Positions 32,887 to 41,421 of a stretch of 53,281 nucleotides of DNA are shown here, piece after piece (within the stretch, counting starts at the first letter, position 1; each line of letters opens with the position of its first letter). Both the position numbers and the translations under genes were made by a program. A model generated the notes under the pieces. That model worked only from the letters and a program-made list of their open reading frames with translations. It did no database searches and was not told the origin of the DNA. Source of the DNA: UBA5499 sp002426275 (GTDB taxonomy: Bacteria > Bacillota > DTU084); contig CALASN010000080.1 of NCBI GenBank assembly GCA_937888735.1, positions 1 to 53,281 on the forward strand. Reading direction: 5' to 3'.

Positions 32887-32929
32887 AAAACGGCCTTGCT
32901 GACTTTTGAAAGTCGGCAAGGCCGTTTTT
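32887..32929. terminator. Bidirectional terminator at the phage remnant edge
   Basis: AAAACGGCCTTGC and GCAAGGCCGTTTTT form a long stem with further GACTTT/AAGTC pairing, flanked by A and T runs on both sides. It can end transcripts from either direction. The 32817-32886 stretch before it holds no gene. Confidence 0.65.
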
Positions 32930-32948
32930 GCTGTATGGAAAAAGGTGC

Positions 32949-33379
32949 TTATTTCTTATCTTTTAGGGCTTCTACGAGGGAATCGCTAAGCTTTTGGGAC
33001 GGAACCTTAGCCCATGTCTGCGAGGTGTCAAATTTGGGGCGTTCCCCGTTAGCAGCAGGTGATTCATCGTGGCTTCCCGGAACACAAAGCTCGTCATTTC
33101 GGAATTCGGCTCGTAGTGCAGGACCCGCCACAACGGGTGGTCGAGATATTTCTCCTTGCTGCCGTCGCCGCCATAAACGAACAGCGGAAGCCCCGCGATT
33201 GCTTCCGAGAGGATACGGACGCAGGAGTAAACCCCTGTCATCTGCATGGCGGTTCTTTCATTGACAACCTTTCCCGACGTAGTGCTGTCCCACAAGAAGC
33301 TGCTGCCGCCAAGATTTTTTGCAGAAGGTCTCTGCGTTGGCTTATCACGGGGCTTGAAAATGCTTTGTAGTATGCCCAT
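32949..33379 (-). pseudogene. Phage portal protein N-terminus fused to another phage gene end
   Basis: The first 115 residues or so match an HK97-type portal protein: MGILQSIFKPRDKP, TAMQMTGVYSCVRILSEAIAGLPL, HPLWRVLHYEPNSEMTSFVFRE and MNHLLLTGN. A full portal is about 400 residues. After LLLTGN the sequence jumps to an unrelated stretch whose sensible frame, shifted, ends DTSQTWAKVPSQKLSDSLVEA. A deletion thus joined two phage genes out of frame. The start has GAGGAGG upstream. It is a prophage relic, not functional. Confidence 0.75.
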
Positions 33380-33410
33380 AGGCTGTTTGCCTCCTCAAAA
33401 ATTGGTATCA

Positions 33411-33438
33411 GAAAAGCGTCTGCCCTTCGACAGACGCT
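33411..33438 (-). terminator. Terminator after fic
   Basis: Minus-strand AGCGTCTG and CAGACGCT form an 8-bp stem followed by TTTTC, 21 bp past the Fic stop. Confidence 0.6.
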
Positions 33439-33458
33439 CTCGCGTGTGAATGCCTATG

Positions 33459-34505
33459 CTATTTTCGGATATACCGCGAAGCTCTCGCTTCACCGATACG
33501 CTCAATACGACCGTCTTTTACCATGACGCCAAGGACAGCCTCGACAGTCGAGGGACTGACATCAGGCAAGATGTGGCATATTTCCGCCTTTGAAATCGGG
33601 GTTAGACTGTTCAGTACAGTTGCTTCAATGCGAGCTTTTTTGGTGATTTTCCTGCCGTTCAATACCACAAAGCGTTTGTCCAATTCCTTGTAGCACATAT
33701 AAAGCGTTGACAGAAAATTTTCGATGAAGGGGAAATACTCGTTTTCGTTTGTATCCCATCCGGCCGAGGACTGACGCAGTGCCTCATAATAATATGCCTT
33801 ATAGTTATTAATCTGCTCCTCAAAGGAGATATACTTTCCGGCGTCAAAGCCGTTTTTGTACAAAAGGAGCAGCGATAAAAGCCTTGACATTCTGCCGTTG
33901 CCATCGCGGAACGGATGGATACACAGAAAGTCGAGTATCACGCAGGGTATCAGTAAAAGCTGATTGATGTTGGAGTCGCTCCGCGCATCCATATAGGCAA
34001 GCTCCAGCTGTTCCATTGCCTGCGGCGTTTCCTCTGCCGGTGTCGGGCGAAAGCGCACCTTGCGGTTTCCGTCCGCATCAATTTCCATAATGACGTTGTC
34101 GTCGGTCTTATAGCTACCGCCGAACTCATAGCCTGTTAAGGACATCATGGTTTCGTGTAAGCGAAGGATGTCGGCATTACGAAAATCGATGTATTCATAA
34201 CCGGTATGAACCGCGTTAAGCGCGTCTCTATAACCGGCAATTTCCGCTTCATTGTGGTTAAGCGGCGCGCTGCTCTGATTGACGATAGCAGCTATACGGT
34301 CGTCGCTTGTTACGATGCCTTCGATGGCGTTGGAGCTCTTGACAGACTGTACCTTAGCGACAGCTTCCAGCTCGGTAAACACTTTCGCGTATTCCGCTTT
34401 TCGCATACCAGCCATTGTCCGCAACGAATAAATGTTAGAGGTCAGGTTCAGAAGCTTTGCCGGAAGTAAACCGTTATTCAAAAATGAGTAATCAAATTTT
34501 CTCAT
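33459..34505 (-). CDS. Fic-domain protein with C-terminal winged helix
   Basis: This 348-residue Fic enzyme has the core motif HPFRDGNGRMSR near residue 199, all catalytic residues intact; Fic proteins usually AMPylate target proteins. An N-terminal inhibitory helix motif SSNAIEG (the (S/T)xxxE(G/N) type, near residue 56) indicates a class II self-inhibited Fic. The last 60 residues (ISKAEICHILPDVSPSTVEAVLGVM, then RASRYIRK) form a winged HTH. ATG 34505 follows GGAGGG. The gene lies between broken terminase and portal fragments and has its own promoter, operator repeats and terminator, so it looks like an intact cargo gene. Confidence 0.9.
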   Translation of the reverse strand: MRKFDYSFLNNGLLPAKLLNLTSNIYSLRTMAGMRKAEYAKVFTELEAVAKVQSVKSSNAIEGIVTSDDRIAAIVNQSSAPLNHNEAEIAGYRDALNAVHTGYEYIDFRNADILRLHETMMSLTGYEFGGSYKTDDNVIMEIDADGNRKVRFRPTPAEETPQAMEQLELAYMDARSDSNINQLLLIPCVILDFLCIHPFRDGNGRMSRLLSLLLLYKNGFDAGKYISFEEQINNYKAYYYEALRQSSAGWDTNENEYFPFIENFLSTLYMCYKELDKRFVVLNGRKITKKARIEATVLNSLTPISKAEICHILPDVSPSTVEAVLGVMVKDGRIERIGEARASRYIRK

Positions 34506-34517
34506 TATATCCCTCCA

Positions 34518-34607
34518 TATCTGCATATATTATAGCATTTTATATGCAGATAGCCAAGGGCGTTAGGCAAATTATCTGCATATATTTTTGAGTATTATGT
34601 GCATATA
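34518..34607. repeat. Four 12-bp operator-like repeats at the fic promoter
   Basis: TATCTGCATATA occurs at 34518-34529 and 34573-34584, its exact inverse at 34541-34552, and a one-mismatch copy (TATGTGCATATA) at 34596-34607. Starts are spaced 23, 32 and 23 bp. Two copies straddle the fic promoter spacer and transcription start. This looks like a multi-site operator, plausibly bound by the Fic protein's own winged helix; that binding is inferred. Confidence 0.65.
34529..34557 (-). promoter_or_regulatory. fic promoter
   Basis: Minus-strand TTGGCT (34557-34552), 17-bp spacer, perfect TATAAT (34534-34529), 24 bp ahead of the ATG. One 12-bp repeat fills most of the spacer and another covers the expected start site. 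Confidence 0.7.
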
Positions 34608-34631
34608 CTTTTGAATTATGCGGAATAGACA

Positions 34632-34985
34632 TCAAAGAATGAGCAAACCGCGCTTGTCATAAACGCTCTCGCCTGTATCGTTGCCGCAGCGGATAGCCCG
34701 GTCCAGCGCCATAATCGTAGCGACCGCGCCGTCGATTTTCTTGGTGGATTTTCCTTCTCCCAGCAGATGCTGTTCTGATTATCTCCGGCGGTAGTGATTA
34801 AAAAATACAGCGGCTGCATTCTGGCGTCGCCGCTGCCCTTGGTCATGACATCGTAGAGCTTTCTGTTCGGCTGGGTGTGCAGCTCGTCGAACACCACGCC
34901 GTGGGTGTTAAACCCGTGTTTGTTGCCGACGTCGGCGGACAGCACCTGATAGATGCTGCCGGTCGCAGGCGGCTCTGTTCATCGC
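34632..34985 (-). pseudogene. Phage terminase large subunit remnant
   Basis: Two pieces of a TerL remain. One frame reads TGSIYQVLSADVGNKHGFN, THGVVFDELHTQPNRKLYDV (a Walker B-like DE) and PLYFLITTAGDNQNSICWE, from the ATPase domain. A shifted frame then gives the usual TerL C-terminus, KIDGAVATIMALDRAIRCGND, SVYDKRGLLIL. The nuclease domain between them is deleted. At the upstream edge an unrelated N-terminus (MARKAKAVECDEQ, SD present, starting near 35013) is cut off. All are relics of the same prophage type as the portal fragment. Confidence 0.7.
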
Positions 34986-35013
34986 ATTCGACAGCCTTCG
35001 CTTTTCTTGCCAT

Positions 35014-35349
35014 ACAATCACCCTCATCTCTCCTGTTTGAGAGCATTGTATCATTTTCCCTCAAAGCCTTCGATAATTATTTACATTTATGCGGTTAAGC
35101 ACTAGCGTATGTGCCTCGGATCTGTCGCCCGCCAAGGCCGAGCTCTCGTCGACGGCCGCCTTCTAAAGATCGAGATTGTCATCACGGCACCTTCAGGTAT
35201 AGGAATCTCCCTTAAGACGCTGTCAAGTCATATTCCCTTATTTTTATTTAAATCAGACGAGTTCAGCCTAACTATCGCCAAGGCTAACCCCAATCGGCTA
35301 AATCAAAGATAGAATTCAGCCAAACCAACTCTACCTCCAATGGGCCATA
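35014..35349. other. Intergenic stretch with no gene seen
   Basis: About 330 bp between the terminase relic and the broken ATPase gene. I see only short frames without SD sequences and no convincing structure. It is probably scar sequence. Confidence 0.4.
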
Positions 35350-36794
35350 TTACGCGTCCAATAAAAAGTCCATAAGCTTTACGATTTTTATGCCTTCCTG
35401 CATCTGCACAAAATCACAATTCAAAGCGATAACGGCTTTCTCGTAATTGTCCCGGATTTTCCTCAAGGGAGTCAATTCGCGCTCCCTGACTTCCGGCGCC
35501 AGCATGGATTCCGTCACCTGGAGATATTTCTTTTCGTCCGGCTTTGTGGCGATAAAGTCCACCTCTTTTTGATCCACCTTGCCGACGGCTACGTCATAGC
35601 CGCGCCGCAGCAGTTCAAAGTAGACGATATTCTCTATAATATGGCTGGTGTCGCCCTCACGGAAGCCCAGCAGATAATTCCGCAGACCGATATCCACGAT
35701 ATAGTACTTTCCCAGGGTGCGCAGATAGCCCTTTTCTTTAATGTCGAAACGCTTGATTTCATAGAAAATATACGCTTCGACCAAAGCCGCAATATAGGCT
35801 TGCAAGGTATGGGTGGCAGGTTTTGTCTTCCGGGGACCTTCGTCCAAAAGCCCCTCGCCGATCAGAATATTTCCGATGGACGAAACAGAAGTGTTATTGC
35901 CGATGTTGTCCGCCAGAAACATGACGATCTTTCGCAGCAAAAACGGGTCGGTGATAGCCCGTTGCCCTTTTCTGCGCGCACGCTCCAAAATATCGCGCAC
36001 AACAACAGCGGAATATACGCCATCCAGTCGCGCTTCTTTAGTTTTGACTGCTGAAAAACCATATGATTCACCTCTTGACTCCAGGACAACACAATCCAAT
36101 AAACAAAGCAAAGTTTATTACATTGATGGAACAAAAAAATAAAAAAATAGAAGTTTATAACATCATTCATGACGATCACTTTATCCTGTTCCAGCCCTAT
36201 ATCAGCAAGCGCCGGCATCCCTCCATATTTCAGATAGGCGCCGAAAAGGTCTCTCGGTTCATAGCTATCGCCCTCCTCATTAAAGACACGCTTACGCATA
36301 CTGCCGTCAGGAGCTTTCATCGTGCCCAGAGTATAGCCATGAAAATCAATAAACTCTCTGAAAGAAAGCGGATACATCTTGATTTCCACATACCGCCCCG
36401 AAAGATAAGTGGACAGCTCGGATGAAAGCAGAAAGGCATTGGAGCCGGTGATATAAATATCACAAGGAAAGTCTACCATGAAGGAATTTACCGCCGCCTG
36501 CCAATCATCGATGCGCTGAACCTCGTCCAAGAACAGGTACATCGTCTTATCTGCTATAACCCTATCTTTCACATACTGGTAGAACTGCCTATTGCTCATG
36601 ACGGAAAGCGCCATGGATTCAAAGTTCAGTTCTATGACCTGTTCGGGAGCTACGCCTGATTCCCGTAGGTGCTGCGCCATGAGCCGCAACAGACTTGACT
36701 TGCCGCAGCGCCGGATTCCTGTAATTACCTTCACAACATCAGTATCCTGAAAAGCGATTAAACGGTTCAGATACAGAGTCTTATATTGAAACGC
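35350..36794 (-). pseudogene. AAA+ ATPase with DUF4143 domain, interrupted
   Basis: The N-terminal part shows YLNRLIAFQDTDVVKVITG, the P-loop GIRRCGKSSLL, Walker B YLFLDEVQRIDDW, and GSNAFLLSSELSTYLSGRYVEI, as in the AAA_14/DUF4143 family. After GLEQDKV (36177) about 140 bp of AT-rich DNA intervenes. The reading then resumes in another frame with LDGVYSAVVVRDILERARRKG through the C-terminal nuclease-like domain (YDVAVGKVDQKEVDFIATKP) to LMDFLLDA at 35350. No start codon with an SD is visible at the 5' end. The family is common in accessory regions; function is poorly known. Confidence 0.8.
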
Positions 36795-37232
36795 AAGAGC
36801 ACTGCAGCTATCGCACTATCGCTTCTTCAATAAACGGAATATCCGGCAAAAGACGATTAAGAGCTGACATTTTTCAGCCCAACTCCCAAAGCCGACGCCC
36901 ACGCCGCCGCGTATGCGTTTCAATGGTTTTTAGGCGTTGCTTTCTGAACAATCAGCCTGCCATGTCTGTGTGTTTCCCATAAAAAAATATCTCCGATCGT
37001 ATTTTACCGTGTTTCGCTAACAGCTAAAATATGGCGATTAACTTTTTCCCATAAGATCACAAAGGGAAAAAAGCAGAGGGATTATTACAATCGGTCCCGC
37101 CAATATTCCAAGGCGATATTTCATTAATCATTTTAAAAAATCTCCCCTGTCGCCTAAACACCGGACAAAATTATCCCCGTATTTCCAAGCTTAGGCGGGA
37201 TTTGGCGCCGCCTCTGGAACCTTAGCCGGGTA
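36795..37232. other. Gene-free stretch before rsmE
   Basis: About 440 bp, relatively AT-rich in its middle, with only very short frames (one 20-codon minus frame begins at ATG near 36871). No strong hairpin or promoter stands out. It is probably the right-hand boundary zone of the accessory region. Confidence 0.4.
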
Positions 37233-37976
37233 TCAATTCAAATCCCCTGCCTGGTAGAGGACCAGCGCGGGCGCCACAATTGCAGCCGTCTCAGTGCGCA
37301 GGATCCTGGGGCCAAGGGTCACGGGAAGCCCGCCGAATTTTTTCGCCGTCTCCACCTCCGAGCTTGTTAAGCCTCCTTCGGGGCCGATGAGAATGCAGAC
37401 CTGTCTTGCCTGATGGTGTTCCCTGAGGGCCTCTCTGATCCCGGGTTGCTGCGCGTTTTCCCAAGGCACAAGAAAAAGAGCGTCGGCGGCCATTTCCCCC
37501 TTTTCCAGCCACAGGGGGAGCTTATAGATTCCCTCCACCGGCGGCACGACGCTGCGTCCGCACTGCTTAGCCGCTTCAGTGGCGATTCGTCTCCAGCGCT
37601 TTAATCTTTGCTCAGCCTTGACGGGATCTAATTTCACAACCGAACGTTCAGTCTCCAGCAGTACGATCCTGGAAACTCCCACCTCCACTGCCTTTTGAAT
37701 CACCAGCTCCAGCTTTTCTCCTTTGGGCATTCCCTGCAGTAAAGTAACCTCCACCGGCGGTTCTCCCCGGCCAGGGTAGGTCTCGTGCAGATGGCAGAAG
37801 ACGTGGTCCTCCGCGAAATCCTTGATTTCAGCCAGGTACTCTCGTCCTTCCGCAACTAGGATGATTTTCTCTCCGCGCTCCAGCCGCAGCACGTGCCGCA
37901 GGTGATGAGCGTCCGTGCCGCTGATGCGAGCTCCCTCTTGCGTAATTGCATCCTTGGCAATGAAGAATCGTCTCAC
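37233..37976 (-). CDS. rsmE: 16S rRNA m3U1498 methyltransferase
   Basis: RsmE N3-methylates U1498 of 16S rRNA. The product (247 residues from GTG 37976) starts VRRFFIAKDAITQEGARISG and contains HHLRHVLRLERGEKI (PUA-like domain), LLQGMPKGEKLELVIQKAVEVGV, and the SPOUT knot signatures CILIGPEGGLTSSEVETA and LGPRILRTETAAIVAPALVL. An ATG eight codons upstream (38000) is possible but lacks an SD. It is the first backbone gene after the accessory patch. Confidence 0.95.
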   Translation of the reverse strand: MRRFFIAKDAITQEGARISGTDAHHLRHVLRLERGEKIILVAEGREYLAEIKDFAEDHVFCHLHETYPGRGEPPVEVTLLQGMPKGEKLELVIQKAVEVGVSRIVLLETERSVVKLDPVKAEQRLKRWRRIATEAAKQCGRSVVPPVEGIYKLPLWLEKGEMAADALFLVPWENAQQPGIREALREHHQARQVCILIGPEGGLTSSEVETAKKFGGLPVTLGPRILRTETAAIVAPALVLYQAGDLN

Positions 37977-38118
37977 TTTCCCAATCTCTCGCTTTCTCAT
38001 AGGATAGCCGGGCGCATTATTCTTGCCTCAAACCAAAATTGGCTAAGCAATTCTCACAGTTTATATTCTGCCAAGTCCCGCTCGTTTCCTTCATTTAAGG
38101 CTCCTCAATCCTTTTCAG

Positions 38119-38163
38119 AAAAAAAAAGACGCCTCCGCGTGCCTTGGCAGCACGGAAGGCGTC
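38119..38163 (-). terminator. Terminator after the GH2-FAD oxidoreductase operon
   Basis: Minus-strand GACGCCTTCCGTGC and GCACGCGGAGGCGTC form a long stem followed by a run of nine or more Ts (38127-38119). It lies 20 bp past the oxidoreductase stop. Confidence 0.88.
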
Positions 38164-38183
38164 TTGCCTGATTGAATGCTGGT

Positions 38184-39455
38184 TTATTCCGCAGCGGTCA
38201 ACTTTACCCCTTGCGCTCGCAAGACGGCTCTGATCGCCTGGGGATCCAAGTCCGGCGGCTGAATGCGTTTTTCCACGGCTAAGGAGCCGGCGATTCCCGC
38301 GGCCTGTCCCAGGGCCATGGCGATATTCATCACCCTGAAGGAAGCGTGGGCGTCGTGTGTTCCGCCGATGGCGCGGCCTGTGAGCAGAAGATTAGTCGCT
38401 CCTTGCGGCAGGAGCGCGCCGTAGGGAATGGAGTAAGGTTTAACCCGGGCGGCCACTCCTTCGGCTTGCCCTCCTCCCGCGGGATTGTGAATGTCGATGC
38501 AGAATTCGGCTTCTTCCACCACAGCGTCAGGGAAGCGCCTGCCTGTCAAAAGATCGTCCCGCTGCAGAATTACCTTCGTCTGAGGACGTCTGCTCTCCCG
38601 GACGCCCAGGGTGCCGGGAGTAATCTTCAGCCGGCAATTTTCGCAGCCAGGAGCGTACTTATGCAAAAAAGCGACGACCTTATCGATCTGCCGGCGCAAG
38701 TCAACTTCCGCTCTGCCTACGGCCAACGGATCCGTGCCGTCCACGCCGCATAGCTGCGTGGCGTTCACCACCCGCTCGTCTGGATTGGGCCCGTGATACA
38801 AACGGACGATGGTCACGTTCACAGGCAGTTCTCCTTCTTCGCTGGCCTTTTGGCAGACGTCAAGATAATCTCCCCTGGGAGTGGGCACGTGATGTTCTTC
38901 TGATTCACAGGTGATGGCGTCTTCCTTCACGCCGGAGACAACGAACATCAGGCTCGCAGGTTGAACCTCGCCGTCGCAGCTTCGTCCTTGAACAAACGGC
39001 ACGCCGGCGAAGGCCGCCAAGTCCGCGTCTGCGGTTGCGTCGATGAAGACCTTGCTCCGGAGGCAAGCCAAGCCTTTTTTGCCGCCGATGACGACGCCTG
39101 TCAGGCGAGCTTCTTCCCGCACCGCATCAACCACCGGAGCCTGGAGCATGATTTCCGCTCCCGCCTCGGAGACCCAGGCTGCCAGTTTGCCCTTAGCTGT
39201 CTCGTGATCGAAGTATCTGGCCCCGCCCAGAAGTTCTCTTACCTCGTCAGCCATGGTTCCGGGAGCAGTATGGCCCAAGAGAGGCGCGACAACGCCGACC
39301 GTTAAATTCCCTCCCAGGACGCCATAGCGTTCGACCAAAAGGGTCTTCGCTCCCCTGCGGGCGCTGGCCACGGCCGCGCACACGCCGGACGGTCCGCCGC
39401 CGGCCACCACGACATCCCAGGTCCCTAAGACAGGAATCTGTCTGGTGAATTGCAT
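38184..39455 (-). CDS. FAD-dependent oxidoreductase (FAD_oxidored, PF12831 type)
   Basis: The 423-residue protein has the Rossmann FAD motif VVVAGGGPSGVCAAVASARRG near residue 16, then RYGVLGGNLTVGVV, FIDATADADLAAFAGVPF and the C-terminal GRAIGGTHDAHASFRVMNIAMALGQAAG. Members of this family are often found with glycan-degradation genes; substrates are mostly unknown. Cys-rich stretch GCENCRLKI near residue 268 may bind metal. ATG 39455 follows AGAGGAG and lies 2 bp after the GH2 stop, so the genes form one operon. Confidence 0.88.
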   Translation of the reverse strand: MQFTRQIPVLGTWDVVVAGGGPSGVCAAVASARRGAKTLLVERYGVLGGNLTVGVVAPLLGHTAPGTMADEVRELLGGARYFDHETAKGKLAAWVSEAGAEIMLQAPVVDAVREEARLTGVVIGGKKGLACLRSKVFIDATADADLAAFAGVPFVQGRSCDGEVQPASLMFVVSGVKEDAITCESEEHHVPTPRGDYLDVCQKASEEGELPVNVTIVRLYHGPNPDERVVNATQLCGVDGTDPLAVGRAEVDLRRQIDKVVAFLHKYAPGCENCRLKITPGTLGVRESRRPQTKVILQRDDLLTGRRFPDAVVEEAEFCIDIHNPAGGGQAEGVAARVKPYSIPYGALLPQGATNLLLTGRAIGGTHDAHASFRVMNIAMALGQAAGIAGSLAVEKRIQPPDLDPQAIRAVLRAQGVKLTAAE

Positions 39456-39457
39456 TG

Positions 39458-41188
39458 TCACTTCTCCTCTTCTTTTTCGTAGGCTGCAGGCTGCGAGTTG
39501 AGCCGGCGAATCGCAGCCTGCGGAAACTTCGGCTGTCTACCGTAAGTATAAAGGCCGTTGACTTCTTGTTCCACATCATACAGCTGCGTATAGCAAAAAC
39601 CGCAAATTTCGGGATTTTCCAGCAGCGCGCTGGTCAGTCCCCGGTACCGCTCAATGAACTCTTCCTCGCTGGCGGGCCGCTTGCCGTATCCCCAGGCTTT
39701 CTTGTCTTCTGCAGGCGCGCCCGGCTGCCACCAAATGCCGCCATACTCGCTGATCCAATAGGGCTGCCCTTCGTATTGCTCCTCCTGGGGATAATTAACG
39801 AAGACTTTGCCCTGGATAAAGTCCTGATAGCGCTGACGGAAAGTGACGGGATCCTGATCGTAATCGTGAACGTCGTACAGATCGGTGTCCACATGGACGT
39901 AGCCGCTGGTGTCGATCACGGGCCGCGTTGGATCCAGCTTTTTGGTGATTCCATAGACCGTGCGCACGAACTCCGGCTTATGGCCGCGATGACACACTCC
40001 CGGTCTTGTTTCATTCAGCGGGCACCAGCCGATGACTGCGGGATGATTGCGGTCCCGTTCCACAATCTCGCTCCACTCCGGCAGAAAGATTTGCAAAGCC
40101 TCGGGCTTGTCGATGGCAAGGCCCCAGCTGCCATGCTCGCCCCAGACCAAATAGCCGAGCCGATCCGCCCAATATAAAAACCTGGGTTCGAAAACTTTCT
40201 GATGGAGACGCGCTCCATTGAAGCCCAAAGCCAGGGAGCGCTCAATATCGGCTTTCAATTCCTCATCGGAAGGCGCGGTATAGATGCCGTCGGGATAATA
40301 ACCCTGGTCCAAAACCAGCCGCATGAAGAGCTTTTTCCCATTGATTCTCAGCCCGTCATGCCAGGAAATGTCCCTGAGACCGAAGTAGCTGCGGACTTGA
40401 TCCGAACTGCCGTCCTGCCCCGCAACTTCCAGCTGCAAATCGTAAAGATTGGGCGTCCCCGGAGCCCAAGGATGGGCTGCGGCTAATGGTAAGGCGAGCT
40501 GAAAATGACCGCCGCGGGTTTTAACGGCGCCTTGAGCCAAGCACTTGCCGGCAAAGGTGGCTGTGGCCTTCACTTCGCCTCCGCCTCCCGCCAGCCGTCC
40601 TTCTATAAAAAGAGAAGCGTTCGCGAGATCCGGCGCCAGTTTCGCAGACGCCAGATATGTCTGGGGCACAGCCTCGAGCCACACGGTCTGCCAGATGCCT
40701 GTGGTACGGGTATAATCGCAGCCCTGGGATTCATAAGCCTCACACTGTTTGCCCCTTGGCTGCAGCCACAGGCGATTGTCATCTTCGGCGCAAACCACGA
40801 TGGTGTTTTCTCCCCGCTGCAGGAAGGATGTGATCTCAAACTGAAAGGATGAATAACCTCCCCGATGCGTACCCACTGTTTTGCCGTTCAGCCAGACCTC
40901 CGTCTGATAATCCACAGCTCCGAAGTGGAGGATGACTCTTCGCCCCCGCCAGTCCTCCGGCAGCCGAAAAGTTCTGCGGTACCAGACGCTGGGCATGAAG
41001 TCCCGATAGCCGATACCTGAGAGGGCGCTCTCCGGACAGAAGGGAACCAAAATCTTGTCCGTCCACTCCAATTCCCGTTCCCTGCCGCTGCGGCCGAAGT
41101 CAAAGGCAAAATCCCAGGCGCCATTGAGGTTAAGCCAGGCTTGCCGCTGAAAATCAGGCCTTGGATGTTCGGGTCTTGGGATCTGCAT
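39458..41188 (-). CDS. GH2-family glycosidase, short form
   Basis: This 576-residue glycoside hydrolase family 2 enzyme comprises sugar-binding, Ig-like and TIM-barrel domains. The jelly roll begins LNLNGAWDFAFDFG and has VWYRRTFRLP and VWLNGKTVGTHRGGY. Predicted acid/base is Glu393 in WCPLNETRPG; nucleophile Glu481 in YWISEYGG. It resembles beta-glucuronidase- or beta-galactosidase-like GH2 proteins, but the substrate cannot be fixed. No signal peptide, so it is cytoplasmic. ATG 41188 follows AAGGAG. First gene of a two-gene operon with the FAD oxidoreductase. Confidence 0.9.
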   Translation of the reverse strand: MQIPRPEHPRPDFQRQAWLNLNGAWDFAFDFGRSGRERELEWTDKILVPFCPESALSGIGYRDFMPSVWYRRTFRLPEDWRGRRVILHFGAVDYQTEVWLNGKTVGTHRGGYSSFQFEITSFLQRGENTIVVCAEDDNRLWLQPRGKQCEAYESQGCDYTRTTGIWQTVWLEAVPQTYLASAKLAPDLANASLFIEGRLAGGGGEVKATATFAGKCLAQGAVKTRGGHFQLALPLAAAHPWAPGTPNLYDLQLEVAGQDGSSDQVRSYFGLRDISWHDGLRINGKKLFMRLVLDQGYYPDGIYTAPSDEELKADIERSLALGFNGARLHQKVFEPRFLYWADRLGYLVWGEHGSWGLAIDKPEALQIFLPEWSEIVERDRNHPAVIGWCPLNETRPGVCHRGHKPEFVRTVYGITKKLDPTRPVIDTSGYVHVDTDLYDVHDYDQDPVTFRQRYQDFIQGKVFVNYPQEEQYEGQPYWISEYGGIWWQPGAPAEDKKAWGYGKRPASEEEFIERYRGLTSALLENPEICGFCYTQLYDVEQEVNGLYTYGRQPKFPQAAIRRLNSQPAAYEKEEEK

Positions 41189-41240
41189 CCGAATCACTCC
41201 TTAACTATAAAATTAATTAAATAATCCATAACTCAAGTAC

Positions 41241-41269
41241 ATAATAACCACTTTATATAGGCTTGTCAA
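41241..41269 (-). promoter_or_regulatory. Promoter of the GH2-FAD oxidoreductase operon
   Basis: Minus-strand TTGACA (41269-41264), 17-bp spacer, TATTAT (41246-41241), 52 bp ahead of the GH2 start, in an AT-rich region. Confidence 0.75.
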
Positions 41270-41309
41270 GAAGTGGAAACAAAGAATTCTTCTAATGAAG
41301 ATTAATTAA

Positions 41310-41325
41310 TTAACTTTTAAGTTAA
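41310..41325. promoter_or_regulatory. Inverted repeat upstream of the GH2 promoter
   Basis: TTAACTT-TT-AAGTTAA is a 7-2-7 inverted repeat about 40 bp upstream of the -35 box, next to ATTAATTAATTAA. Another TTAATTAA lies downstream of the -10 near 41211. It could bind a sugar-responsive regulator; no regulator gene is adjacent. Confidence 0.35.
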
Positions 41326-41421
41326 TATAATGTGCAAGCAGCGGCGACAACTCACGGCTCCGACATAAAAGCGCAGGAGCCGGCTTTGAAATAAAGTACG
41401 AAAAATTTCTTTGGAAGGAGC

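Noticed and set aside
32700..37232. Search for a duplicated guaA 3' end as an attachment site
   Set aside because: No second copy of the GTACAATTGAGTGGGAGTAA segment was found by reading, so attL/attR are not claimed.
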